This document shows, one piece after another, positions 54,857 through 63,762 of a stretch of 64,000 bases of DNA; within the stretch, counting starts at the first letter, position 1, and each line of letters opens with the position of its first letter. The notes beneath the pieces are model-generated. The model saw nothing but the letters and a program-made list of their open reading frames with translations, was not told where the DNA came from and did no database searches. The stretch lies in contig OZ242303.1 in the NCBI GenBank assembly GCA_965207945.1, forward strand, positions 1,054,001 through 1,118,000, read 5' to 3'. A program made the position numbers and the translations under genes. The DNA comes from JAAOII01 sp965207945. GTDB taxonomy: Bacteria; Pseudomonadota; Gammaproteobacteria; CBDBNL01; JAAOII01.

Positions 54857-55670
54857 TATAAATAATTTCTAAAACTTGTTCACGCATTTTAATAAAATCT
54901 GCTGCTGATTTAATCTTGCGAGCATCTTGCACCTCAAGAAATCTATTGCAAAAATCAAGCTCAAACTTATGAGTTATCCTGCCTGGACGCGGTGACATTA
55001 CAATTAAATGTGTCGCCATAAAAAGCGCCTCTTCAACACTATGAGTAATGAAAAAAACCTTTTTAGCAGTTTTTTTCCATATCTTAAGAATTAATTCCTG
55101 AGTGTTCTCACGGGTTAATGCATCCAGAGCTCCCAACGGTTCATCCATCAACAGAGTAGATGGGTTGGAGGTAAGAGCCCGAGCTATACCAACACGTTGT
55201 TGCATACCGCCAGATAGCTGATAAATTTTATGTTTGGAGAACTCTTCAAGTCCAACTAACGCAAGATTATTCATTGCTATTTCCTCCCGTTCTTTAGATT
55301 TAACTCTCTGAAGTTGTAGTCCAAAAGACACATTATCTATAACATTAAGCCAAGGGAAAAGCGCATGGCGTTGAAAAACTACTCCCCTGTCACTGCCAGG
55401 TCCCGTCACTGGGCTATCCCCATTAGTTAAATTATTATTCCCCTCCCTAGCTTTAGAATTATCTGAATAAAAAATTTCTCCTTCAGTAGGAGAAAGAAAA
55501 CCTGCAAATAGATTAAGAAGTGTTGTCTTACCGCAGCCAGAAGCTCCAATGGCAACAACAAACTCTTCCTCTCCTATTTCCAAATTCACATTATTAAGCG
55601 CCAGGACATCTTCACTTTTATCCTTCGCTCGATAGATGAAATCAACATCACGGGCAACTAAACTTGTCAT
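54837..55670 (-). CDS. tauB: Taurine/sulfonate ABC transporter ATP-binding protein
   Basis: The 277-residue ATPase has Walker A GASGCGKTT (about 43-51), the Q-loop VVFQRHALFPWL, signature LSGGMQQRVGIARAL, Walker B LLMDEPLGALDALT and the switch His in FFITHSVEEAL. Between Walker A and the Q-loop an extra ~20-residue Ser/Asn/Gly-rich stretch (NSKAREGNNNLTNGDSP) enlarges the protein over a typical ~255 residues. It is second in tauABC, after a stem-loop that follows tauA. Confidence 0.93.
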   Translation of the reverse strand: MTSLVARDVDFIYRAKDKSEDVLALNNVNLEIGEEEFVVAIGASGCGKTTLLNLFAGFLSPTEGEIFYSDNSKAREGNNNLTNGDSPVTGPGSDRGVVFQRHALFPWLNVIDNVSFGLQLQRVKSKEREEIAMNNLALVGLEEFSKHKIYQLSGGMQQRVGIARALTSNPSTLLMDEPLGALDALTRENTQELILKIWKKTAKKVFFITHSVEEALFMATHLIVMSPRPGRITHKFELDFCNRFLEVQDARKIKSAADFIKMREQVLEIIYSDEKNN

Positions 55671-55691
55671 ATTTATTAGTTTAATAAAATT

Positions 55692-55720
55692 AGAAGACCT
55701 CTGTATAACAGAGGTCCTCT
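55692..55720 (-). terminator. Stem-loop between tauA and tauB
   Basis: On the tau strand the 12-base arms AGAGGACCTCTG and CAGAGGTCTTCT pair with a single G-U wobble around the five-base loop TTATA, followed by an AT-rich stretch. This is the strongest hairpin I found in the window. Placed just after the binding-protein gene, it could partially terminate transcription or protect the tauA 3' end, raising TauA relative to TauB/TauC. Confidence 0.7.
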
Positions 55721-55732
55721 AATAAAGATTTA

Positions 55733-56752
55733 CTATTTGGCAGCCGCCGCAGCAAATTTGCTGTTTACAAACCCTGAATATGATTTAGGGGTTGCATCAA
55801 CTTTCTTTTCAGCTTTCAAAAATTCAGCTGTAAATTTTATTGCTCTTGCAACTCCTCCATTTTCACCACCGCCTAACCAAGTAGCACTTGCTTGCTCAGT
55901 AGCACTAGGAAAACCATAAAGAGCTAAGGTTCCAGCAACCTGAGAGGCATCGCCTCCAGCCAATGAAGCAACCTTACGGGCGTTAGAACGAACAGAATTC
56001 CACTTAGCTGGATTTTCACTGTAAGCTCTGGTGGATTCGTCCATTACCTTAACAAACTCAACCATGAACTTGTCGTTGTCTGCAGCAAATTTCTTATTGA
56101 CAACCATGCCATCAAAAGTGGCTTTGCCCCAAGAACTAAGAAGACCGGAGGTTACAAGTACCTTGCCATTTTTCTTAATTTCACCTAAAACAGGATCCCA
56201 AACAAAAGCGGCATCAATGTCGCCTCTAGCCCAGGCAGCTGCAATTTGTGGTGGTTGCAAATTACGCAAGCTCACTTGTCTGGATTTTATGCCAAACTGT
56301 TCTAAAGCAAAAAGCATGTGGAAATGGGTAGTAGAAACAAAAGGAACTCCGATTTTCTTACCTTTTAGGTCTTGTGGTGAATCAATTCCTGAACCATCAC
56401 GCACCACCAGTGCTTCAGCAGAAGCAATATCTTCAACCACCCAGAATATCTGAATAGGAAGACCGTTGGCTATGCCAGCGGCAATAGGACTTGAACCAGC
56501 CATAGCTATATGGACATCTCCAGATGCCATAGCATTAATAACAGCAGAACCCGAATCAAATTTACGCCAATTGATTTTATATCCAGTTCTTTTTTCAAAA
56601 GTTTTGTCAGCAATAGCGACTTTCCAAGGATTAAGAACCCCTTGATATCCTACAGTAACCTCACCAGCAGCGAAGGCATTGGAAGTGAATGTAAAAAGAG
56701 CAAAGGACGCTATAATTGTATAGACAATTTGTCTAATATATTTTGTATACAT
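55733..56752 (-). CDS. tauA: Taurine-binding periplasmic protein
   Basis: The 339-residue periplasmic solute-binding protein has an export signal ending near SNAFAAGEV. Mature-chain marks are VTVGYQGVLNPWKVAIADKTFE, the substrate-pocket region GDVHIAMAGSSPIAAGIANG and VWDPVLGEIKKNGKVL, close to TauA of the ABC taurine importers rather than SsuA. It is first in tauABC, transcribed towards the convergent methyltransferase gene. A small frame and the cytochrome biogenesis operon lie on the other side. Confidence 0.93.
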   Translation of the reverse strand: MYTKYIRQIVYTIIASFALFTFTSNAFAAGEVTVGYQGVLNPWKVAIADKTFEKRTGYKINWRKFDSGSAVINAMASGDVHIAMAGSSPIAAGIANGLPIQIFWVVEDIASAEALVVRDGSGIDSPQDLKGKKIGVPFVSTTHFHMLFALEQFGIKSRQVSLRNLQPPQIAAAWARGDIDAAFVWDPVLGEIKKNGKVLVTSGLLSSWGKATFDGMVVNKKFAADNDKFMVEFVKVMDESTRAYSENPAKWNSVRSNARKVASLAGGDASQVAGTLALYGFPSATEQASATWLGGGENGGVARAIKFTAEFLKAEKKVDATPKSYSGFVNSKFAAAAAK

Positions 56753-56788
56753 AGTTATGTTTTATAGTTACGCATTTAAAGTAATTTC

Positions 56789-56817
56789 ATTATAAATATT
56801 ATCCCCTGCCGAATGAA
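56789..56817 (-). promoter_or_regulatory. Candidate sigma-70 promoter for tauA
   Basis: On the minus strand a perfect TATAAT (56789-56794) lies 17 bases after TTCATT (56812-56817), a weak -35. It is about 36 bases before the tauA ATG. The AT-rich context makes it only suggestive. Confidence 0.35.
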
Positions 56818-57010
56818 CTTCAAGGAAAATTATAAATTACAGAGAATTATAGCAAATTGCTCTAATAAGTCAATAGTAACCAGTAATAAAACTGATATAA
56901 TAAAATTTAGCTATTACAATGCAAATCCACATATTTTTAATTACTCAATAGGAACTGACAAAGAAACTGCTCTAGCATTAAATCATATTGCTAAGATACC
57001 CATTCAATGA
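56813..57010 (+). CDS. Possible small protein coupled to the TPR gene
   Basis: This 65-residue frame is unrecognised, hydrophilic and Asn/Lys/Ile-rich, without a signal or membrane segment. Its TGA overlaps the ATG of the TPR gene (ATGA), a common sign of translational coupling. There is no clear Shine-Dalgarno, and in AT-rich DNA a chance frame of this size is possible. Confidence 0.35.
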   Translation: MNFKENYKLQRIIANCSNKSIVTSNKTDIIKFSYYNANPHIFNYSIGTDKETALALNHIAKIPIQ

Positions 57011-57702
57011 AGTATAAACATATCATCAAGAACCTGCAACGCATTGTTTTACCCATTGCGATACTGTTAGGTACCGTCATATTAGCCGTTGATTTAGTGG
57101 CGTATATTAATCCTTCAAATAATAGCCAAAATAATCCAATAAGTGATTTACCACAATCATTACCCTCCTCCTCATTGCAAGTACGGCTTGAAAGGATTAA
57201 TAAAGAAATAGCGATTAAACACAATATTCAATATAATTTAGTGCAGCGGGCAAATATCCTGGAAAGTATTGGTAACTTCAGCGCGGCACTTGATGACTTA
57301 AATCAAGTGCTTCTGTTGCAGACGGATAACTCTGATATCCTATCATCACGCGCCAGGGTTCAACGACTTCTTGGCAATTATGCAGCATCAATGCAAGACC
57401 TAAATAGGGTCTTGAAGATTAATCCAAATCATTCAGCTGCCTTATTTAACCTTGCGCTACTACTTTATGGGCAAGGCAAGTTTGACGAGGCATTACAGAA
57501 TCTGAATAAAAACATTGCGTTAAACCCCGCTATTACTATATTGTATTTTAATCGTGCTTTAGTATTGCTTGAGATAAACCAAACTCAAGCAGCAATTGAC
57601 GATTTCACTATATTCATTGATAACTCAAGAAATAATGTTGACAACAATCAACTAGTTGAAATAGCCACACAACAACTCAAACTTTTACGTTCTCCTAAAT
57701 AA
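57007..57702 (+). CDS. Membrane-anchored TPR protein of the cytochrome c maturation operon
   Basis: The 231-residue protein has one N-terminal membrane span (IVLPIAILLGTVILAVDLVAY, about 12-32), then tetratricopeptide repeats from about 65 onward (AALDDLNQVL, ASMQDLNRVLKINPNHSAALFNLALLLY, EALQNLNKNIALNPAITILYFNRAL). The TPR part should face the periplasm. It stands eight bases before the ResB-CcsA gene. A CcmH/NrfG-like role in presenting apocytochrome is an inference from position. Confidence 0.7.
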   Translation: MKYKHIIKNLQRIVLPIAILLGTVILAVDLVAYINPSNNSQNNPISDLPQSLPSSSLQVRLERINKEIAIKHNIQYNLVQRANILESIGNFSAALDDLNQVLLLQTDNSDILSSRARVQRLLGNYAASMQDLNRVLKINPNHSAALFNLALLLYGQGKFDEALQNLNKNIALNPAITILYFNRALVLLEINQTQAAIDDFTIFIDNSRNNVDNNQLVEIATQQLKLLRSPK

Positions 57703-57710
57703 AGAATCTA

Positions 57711-60700
57711 ATGTCCATAAAGTTATTCCCCAGCCAATTTAAAAACACCTCTTCATCACAAAAGATAATTAAGCTATTAAAATTATGCGCTAATCCCGCC
57801 ATAACTTTCTATGCGCTTCTGTGGCTGATTGTTCTGTTAGTAATAGGAACTATAGCGCAAAAATACATAGGGTTATATCCAGCACAACAAAAATACTTTG
57901 CCTCTTTTATAGTGCGCGGGCTATTGCTCCCTATTCCAGGTGGATGGACTATTATGGCAATAATCATCATAGGATTAACTGCAAAGCTGTTACTGCCAAC
58001 AACCTGGAATATCCACAAACTTGGGAATAATATTATCCATCTAGGGGCTCTATTATTGCTTATTGGTGGCTTTGTAACTGCCATCAACAAAAATGAAGGT
58101 TCATTAGTAATTCCCGAAGGGGCAAATAGTAATATCATGGAGGACTATTACCACTCAGAACTTGCTATTCTTGTATATAATTCTATGCCGTCCAACAAGA
58201 ATAATAAAGCCGCAGAGCAGCCAACTGAAATAAGGTTCCCGCACAACATGTTAAAAAATAATAATATATTAAGCCACCCCGAGATACCTTTTACCATCAC
58301 CATTGATGATTTTTTCTCCAACATAAATATCCAACAATTACCACAATCAAGAGATGCAACCTATCATGGCTTTGCTAAAAACTTTCGCTTGCAGCCAAAA
58401 AAAGGAGAATTAAAGAGCGAAGAAAATCTTGCAGGAATAAATTTTATTATCAGTCCGCAAAAAGACCATGATAGCCCAAATATAAATAGCATTAAAGGCA
58501 AGTATGCTATTTTTAAGTCAATGCCTATAATTCATACTATCACTATAGAAGATAAAAAATATGAAATTCTATTACGTCCTCAGCGAACCTATATGCCTTT
58601 TGACATTGAATTGAATGATTTTATTGCCGAATATCACCCTGCCACCGCAATTCCTCGTAGTTATAAATCCATAGTTAATGTTATTGATGGCGATATCAAG
58701 CAGCGGCAGGTTATCGGCATGAACCAACCCTTGCGCTACAAAGGATGGACTATTTTCCAATCGGCATTCATAAGTGAGGCATCCCAAGAAACTACTATAT
58801 TAGCTGTAGTTAAAAATACTGGCAGGATATTCCCATATCTCTCTGGCATTATTATTAGTATTGGATTATTGTTACACCTATTTATCCGTTTGCCACGTCT
58901 GCGTAGAAAAAGTGCAGCAACAAATCTCTTATTATTCGGTATATTTGCTGCATCAATTACATTTCTATTCCCCAGCAATGCTATTGCCGACGAAGAACGC
59001 ATGGAACACAAGGAATATAGTAGTTTTGCCGCAATTCCCATACAACATGGAGGCAGGATTAAGCCATTGGATACTTTCGCCATTGCCCATCTGGTGCTAT
59101 TCTCAGGACGAAGCAGCTTGGAAGAAATAAACGCTATTGAGTGGCTTGCCGAAACAATATTTGCTCCCGAAGATAGCTTCCAAAGACGCATATTCAAAAT
59201 CCGCAGTCCTGATTTAGCCGATACTTTAGAAATGCCGTCAAACAAAGAGAATATGTATTCTTTTTATCAAATTGCAACCGCATTGCGAAATAATCAGCAA
59301 ACCATTGAACGATTAAACCAAATGGATAAAGAGTTGTTAACCAAAACCCAGTTAGAAATGTTGGAGCTATCAAAAAAATCTATCTTATTCTTTGAGATTA
59401 GTCGTAGTTTCTCATTATTTAGCAAGTCATTTTCGCTTGAAAGCCAGGCACTTGCTCAATCTCTTGGGTTGAAGGCAGGAACAAAATATAACTATTTAGA
59501 AATTCTCAAATCAAGGCAGCGCATAGTCAACCGTGTTGCGGTGCTTCACAGCAAACCAGTCGCCCAATTAACCTCAGAGGAAATTGAATTACTTACTATA
59601 GCTGATTTGATAAATAGTGTTAGCACCGATAGTAACTCTCTAATTATGCGAGTTATTCCGCCGCAATGGCAAGAAAGCGGAGATACCTGGCTATCTCCAT
59701 GGGGCAGCGTAATAAGCGGCGGCGGTTCACCTGCCAACGTTCGCTTCTTTAGTTACTGGAATATGCTTAGCCAAGCATATAATCAAGCAAACGAATGGAA
59801 TAAGCTATCCGTTGCGCTACAACAGGAAAGCATATCTTTAAGTGGTGTCCCCTCATGGCGTTTAAAACTTGAAGTGGCGTATAACAATTACCAGCTCTTC
59901 TTTAAAAGTTTTTTGTTGTATGTTTTGGCAGCTATTGTAGCTATGATTGCTTTTTTTGTGAGAAGGAATCCTGTAGGACTGCAAAAGCCGCACTCGCTTA
60001 TTAGCAAGGAACGACTTCTCAATTTATCATTAATAATCATATCCATTGGACTTGCCATGCATCTAAGTGGCATAGTCGGACGGATGATAATTTTATCTCG
60101 GCCGCCAGTATCCACCTTTTATGAGTCAATAGTTTTTGTTGCCGCTGTCACTATTTTGATAGGAGTTATTTTAGAACTGATAAAAAAAACTGGTAGTGGC
60201 ATACTGATTGCCTGCACATCCGGCATAATCTTGCATTCTATTGGCTTTGGGCACTTATCAGACGGTAATTCTATGCAGATGCTTACAGCAGTACTAAACA
60301 CCAACTACTGGCTTGCCACTCATGTAGTTATTATTACTCTGGGTTATGGCAGTTGTTTGGTAACTGGCATATTAGCCCATATTTTTCTTGCTATGCGGGT
60401 ACTTAAAATAAGAGCACAAGCAAATATAAAGAACTTCACACACAAACCAATACACAAACCAATACACAAACCAATACATAGTCAGGTAGTAAATACGCCA
60501 GACGTTGAAGCAATCAGTCAAAATATGCTTGCTATCTGCCTGATTTCATTATTCCTAATGATTACTGGCACCATTTTAGGTGGAATATGGGCAGATCAGT
60601 CATGGGGCAGGTTTTGGGGTTGGGATCCCAAGGAAAATGGTGCCATGCTAATTATTCTATGGTTATTATTAATGCTGCACGGCAGATTTACATCCTTCAT

Positions 60701-60908
60701 AAACAATGATACTTTCGCTGCAGGCATGATTGGACTCAACATAGCAGTAGTTCTCTCCTGGTTTGGAGTGAATTTATTGAGTATCGGCTTACACTCTTAT
60801 GGTTTTATTGAGAATGTTGCACTTGGTATGGCAATCTTTATTGGTAGCGAGATTGCATATATTGTAGTTGCTATGGCTTATATTAAAAGAACAGTCAATT
60901 TTAAATGA
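57711..60908 (+). CDS. ccsBA: ResB-CcsA fusion, system II cytochrome c synthase
   Basis: The 1065-residue inner-membrane protein joins an N-terminal ResB/CcsB half (LIVLLVIGTIAQKYIGLYPAQQ near 40) and a C-terminal CcsA half. The haem-handling WWD motif WGRFWGWDPKENGAM is near residue 965, with the conserved-His contexts LGYGSCL and LSIGLHSYGF nearby. System II synthases export haem and attach it to CXXCH apoproteins. Such fusions are known from epsilonproteobacteria and Bacteroidetes and some other lineages. A cytoplasmic loop between CcsA spans carries a triple HKPI repeat. The stop overlaps the thioredoxin-like gene by four bases. Confidence 0.92.
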   Translation: MSIKLFPSQFKNTSSSQKIIKLLKLCANPAITFYALLWLIVLLVIGTIAQKYIGLYPAQQKYFASFIVRGLLLPIPGGWTIMAIIIIGLTAKLLLPTTWNIHKLGNNIIHLGALLLLIGGFVTAINKNEGSLVIPEGANSNIMEDYYHSELAILVYNSMPSNKNNKAAEQPTEIRFPHNMLKNNNILSHPEIPFTITIDDFFSNINIQQLPQSRDATYHGFAKNFRLQPKKGELKSEENLAGINFIISPQKDHDSPNINSIKGKYAIFKSMPIIHTITIEDKKYEILLRPQRTYMPFDIELNDFIAEYHPATAIPRSYKSIVNVIDGDIKQRQVIGMNQPLRYKGWTIFQSAFISEASQETTILAVVKNTGRIFPYLSGIIISIGLLLHLFIRLPRLRRKSAATNLLLFGIFAASITFLFPSNAIADEERMEHKEYSSFAAIPIQHGGRIKPLDTFAIAHLVLFSGRSSLEEINAIEWLAETIFAPEDSFQRRIFKIRSPDLADTLEMPSNKENMYSFYQIATALRNNQQTIERLNQMDKELLTKTQLEMLELSKKSILFFEISRSFSLFSKSFSLESQALAQSLGLKAGTKYNYLEILKSRQRIVNRVAVLHSKPVAQLTSEEIELLTIADLINSVSTDSNSLIMRVIPPQWQESGDTWLSPWGSVISGGGSPANVRFFSYWNMLSQAYNQANEWNKLSVALQQESISLSGVPSWRLKLEVAYNNYQLFFKSFLLYVLAAIVAMIAFFVRRNPVGLQKPHSLISKERLLNLSLIIISIGLAMHLSGIVGRMIILSRPPVSTFYESIVFVAAVTILIGVILELIKKTGSGILIACTSGIILHSIGFGHLSDGNSMQMLTAVLNTNYWLATHVVIITLGYGSCLVTGILAHIFLAMRVLKIRAQANIKNFTHKPIHKPIHKPIHSQVVNTPDVEAISQNMLAICLISLFLMITGTILGGIWADQSWGRFWGWDPKENGAMLIILWLLLMLHGRFTSFINNDTFAAGMIGLNIAVVLSWFGVNLLSIGLHSYGFIENVALGMAIFIGSEIAYIVVAMAYIKRTVNFK
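60441..60476. repeat. 12-base in-frame tandem repeat in ccsBA
   Basis: CACAAACCAATA is repeated three times, encoding (HKPI)3 in a loop of the CcsA half. The following bases (CATAGTCAG) begin a degraded fourth unit. It adds histidines to a haem-transport protein, but may be neutral slippage. Confidence 0.93.
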
Positions 60909-61486
60909 GAATACCGCGATTTAAACAACGATTTTATGTGGCAACGTTATGTTTCACCCTATTCTTCATTATGATTCTGTTGGGGTTAAGGCACACTGGC
61001 ATCGTGGAATATAAGCAAACAGAAGATAATCAAGCATCAAACAACTGGCGTAAACCAGATGCACCAGCAATTGACCTAATCACACTAGAGGGGGACGTAG
61101 TTAATCTAAGAGAACTCAGAGCCGAAGCAATACTTGTCAACTTCTGGGCATCATGGTGCTCGCCTTGTATTCGTGAATTTCCATTGCTACTTGACACCGC
61201 AATCAATAGCAACGGCAAAATTATCTTGGTTGCAATTTCCAATGACGATAACCGCAGTGCTATGCAAAACTTCTTAAATCGTTTCCCTGCTGCGCAAAAT
61301 AATACCGATAGTGTGAAAATAGTTTGGGATCCACAATTAGAAATATCACAAAAATATTTCAATGTCATCATCTTGCCCGAAACTCTGATAATTGATCAAA
61401 ATCATAAAATAGTCCATAAAATAGTGGGCGAAGTTAAAAAAGAGGATCTGCTGCGAATGAGTCCCCATACTCAGTCCCCTCTGTAA
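60905..61486 (+). CDS. TlpA/DsbE-like periplasmic thiol-disulfide oxidoreductase
   Basis: The 193-residue thioredoxin-fold protein is anchored by one N-terminal span (about 13-32). The redox site is WCSPC in LVNFWASWCSPCIREFP (about 80-95), and the cis-Pro loop VIILPETLIID is present. It overlaps ccsBA by four bases, so it most likely keeps the haem-binding cysteines of apocytochromes reduced, the role of CcsX/ResA in system II. Confidence 0.9.
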   Translation: MRIPRFKQRFYVATLCFTLFFIMILLGLRHTGIVEYKQTEDNQASNNWRKPDAPAIDLITLEGDVVNLRELRAEAILVNFWASWCSPCIREFPLLLDTAINSNGKIILVAISNDDNRSAMQNFLNRFPAAQNNTDSVKIVWDPQLEISQKYFNVIILPETLIIDQNHKIVHKIVGEVKKEDLLRMSPHTQSPL

Positions 61487-61690
61487 AAGGATATAAAAGG
61501 GGCAAAGAGTAATGAGTGGCGATATACCTAAACTCACCCTATCTTGGCAGATTAAAATTTATCACTATAACAATACACTTTTTTATTTAACATACATATA
61601 ATGTAATTTTTACTGGTACTTACTATATTGGTGCTTACTCTAAAGTTAGACAATAGTTATAATTTAAAAAATTAGCAGAAGGATTAGCAA

Positions 61691-62122
61691 ATGGTTAAGA
61701 AAAAATTAATGATGAAGAAGCTTACTAAAAGCACTTTACTCAGACAATCTCAAAAAGAGTATATGTCTCTATTACAGCTTGAGTTCTTTAAGGATATGCT
61801 ACTCTTACAAAAAGAAGAATACACCAAAGCTATAGAAGAATTACGTCAAGAAATTAGCCAAAAACGTGAAGAATACGATAACCTTGATGCAGCTGTAAAC
61901 GAAGAGGAAACTCTTGTAAAGTTGCGCATAATTGAAAGAGATAGCAACCTTCTCAACAAAATTAATTCGGCGCTTAGCCGCATAGAAAACTCCTCTTATG
62001 GCTATTGCGCTAAAAGCGGTAAACCCATTGGACTACAAAGATTGCTGCTAAGACCCACCACCATTTACTCCATAGAGGCAAAGATGATGGAAGAAAGCGA
62101 GCAAAAAAAATATAAGAATTAG
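61691..62122 (+). CDS. dksA: DksA-like RNA polymerase-binding regulator lacking most zinc ligands
   Basis: The 143-residue protein has the coiled-coil tip DNLDAAVNEEE (DxxDxA kept) and the C-terminal globular domain. A Shine-Dalgarno AGAAGGA lies eight bases before the ATG. Of the four zinc cysteines only Cys106 is kept: the others are Ser109, Ser127 and Ala130 in CAKSGKPIG and YSIEAK. The fold may be zinc-independent, as described for DksA2-type and alphaproteobacterial homologues. It should act with ppGpp on rRNA and amino acid promoters. The neighbouring tRNA-Glu and ubiH give no functional hint. Confidence 0.85.
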   Translation: MVKKKLMMKKLTKSTLLRQSQKEYMSLLQLEFFKDMLLLQKEEYTKAIEELRQEISQKREEYDNLDAAVNEEETLVKLRIIERDSNLLNKINSALSRIENSSYGYCAKSGKPIGLQRLLLRPTTIYSIEAKMMEESEQKKYKN

Positions 62123-62139
62123 AGTTTTACTTGAAAACT

Positions 62140-62175
62140 TTGTGTAAGTCCTTGCGTAAGTATTTGTGTAAGTCA
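62140..62175. repeat. 12-base imperfect tandem repeat after dksA
   Basis: Three units of the form TTGTGTAAGTCC (the middle one TTGCGTAAGTAT) lie between dksA and tRNA-Glu. Each contains GTAAGT. No function is evident. Confidence 0.75.
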
Positions 62176-62216
62176 CTGATAAGCCATTTACATAATCAAT
62201 TATAAAAATAAATAAG

Positions 62217-62289
62217 CGTCCCCTAGGGGATTCGAACCCCTGTTGCCGCCGTGAAAGGGCGAAGTCCTAGGCCTCTAGACGAAGGGGAC
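62217..62289 (-). tRNA. tRNA-Glu (UUC)
   Basis: The 73-base cloverleaf reads from GTCCCCTTCG at its 5' end. The acceptor stem GTCCCCT pairs with AGGGGAC, the anticodon loop CTTTCAC gives UUC, the T-arm is GGGGTTCGAATCCCC and the discriminator base is G. CCA is not encoded (the next bases are CTT), so it must be added after transcription. Confidence 0.97.
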
Positions 62290-62435
62290 ATTTACCTACT
62301 ATTGGTTAATCAATATTATAAGGTTGTATTCATTGAAAAAGTATTTAATAATTTCACTATATCTATTTTTTTAGATAAATTATATAAGTTATGGATTCAT
62401 CTACCTGAATGTAAATAAGCAGGTAAAATAACCGC

Positions 62436-63632
62436 ATGGCGCAGAGTGATTTTGATATTATAATAGTCGGAGCTGGCATGGTTGGAATGGCAGCTGCAGC
62501 GCGTCTTGGCAGTAGATTTAAAGTTGCTTTAATTGACAACTCTCTGCCGCAGAATATAGCACAAAATACCCAACAACCTCCACTAATTAAAGCAGCCAAA
62601 GACGAATTTAACCTGCGTGTAACTGCCCTCAACAACTCATCTTTAGAACTAATGGATAGAATTGGCGCCAAGAAAGAAATGTCTCGCTTATGCGCATTCC
62701 GTAAGGTTGAGGTATGGGAGGAAGGTACCTCCTCTCTCAGCTTTGATTGCGCCGCGATTAATAAATCTCAACTTGGCTATATTGTAGAAAATGATATCAT
62801 TCAAAACGCTCTTTTACAACGGCTACAAGAAAACCAGAATATAACAATGATAGCAAGTAAAGTTGACTCCTGTAATGTAGATAATAACACAATTGTTATT
62901 GAGGATAAAACAGAGTTTAATGCCCAATTGATAATTGGCGCGGATGGCAGAAACTCTTTAATCCGTCAAGCAATAAAAGTAGGTGCCACCACATTTGAAC
63001 ATTCGCAGGCGGCTGTAGTAATCCATGTAACAACTTCTTACCCGCAAAGAGATACTACTTGGCAAAGATTTACTCCCGATGGTGCCCAAGCATTTTTGCC
63101 TTTGGCTGGACACAATGCCTCTTTAGTATGGTACAACACTCCTGAATATGCTTCTTTTTTAGCAGAATGTGATAAGGAACAGCTGGCAACTCATTTACAT
63201 CAATCATATCCTCCACAGCTTGGCGAAGTTACTCCACAAAAATGGGCAACATTCCCAGTGAAATCTCACCATACAGAAAAATATTTTCATAATTGCATCC
63301 TGTTAATAGGAGATGCTGCTCATTCAATTCATCCTCTTGCTGGACAAGGAGCCAATCTTGGCTTTAAAGATGTTGAGGCATTAGATAGTGTGTTGAAAGA
63401 TAAGTCATGCTTAGTGCCTGAAAAACTGGCTCTTTACGAAAAACAACGCAAGCCAGCAAATGCTATGGTATTGAATTTGATGGAACTCCTATACTATGGA
63501 TTTGGCAATGCGCTTCCAGAAGTGCAGTTGCTAAGGCAAGCCGCATTAAAGGCAGCATCACTTCCTTTAGTTAATCAATTTCTAATAAAAGAAGCGGAAG
63601 GTGACTCTTTGTTACAACAGCTATTTGTATAA
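62436..63632 (+). CDS. UbiH/UbiF/VisC-family FAD-dependent hydroxylase
   Basis: The 398-residue monooxygenase probably hydroxylates the ubiquinone ring. It has the FAD dinucleotide motif IIVGAGMVGMAAA (8-20), the middle segment IIGADGRNSLIRQ and the second FAD motif LIGDAAHSIHPLAGQGANLGFKDVEAL. Which ring position it attacks (UbiH, UbiF or UbiI type) cannot be set by sequence alone. It stands singly between tRNA-Glu and serS and converges with serS. Confidence 0.88.
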   Translation: MAQSDFDIIIVGAGMVGMAAAARLGSRFKVALIDNSLPQNIAQNTQQPPLIKAAKDEFNLRVTALNNSSLELMDRIGAKKEMSRLCAFRKVEVWEEGTSSLSFDCAAINKSQLGYIVENDIIQNALLQRLQENQNITMIASKVDSCNVDNNTIVIEDKTEFNAQLIIGADGRNSLIRQAIKVGATTFEHSQAAVVIHVTTSYPQRDTTWQRFTPDGAQAFLPLAGHNASLVWYNTPEYASFLAECDKEQLATHLHQSYPPQLGEVTPQKWATFPVKSHHTEKYFHNCILLIGDAAHSIHPLAGQGANLGFKDVEALDSVLKDKSCLVPEKLALYEKQRKPANAMVLNLMELLYYGFGNALPEVQLLRQAALKAASLPLVNQFLIKEAEGDSLLQQLFV

Positions 63633-63762
63633 CAGGCGGGGATTAATTATAGGTGCAGACACAGCTGGTAATCGTTCTGTTGCCTATATCTAATATTTAT
63701 TCTTTTCCACTCCCCTCCCCTATGTATGCGTAGGGTGTGCGCATAGTATGCTTTGTATGCCT

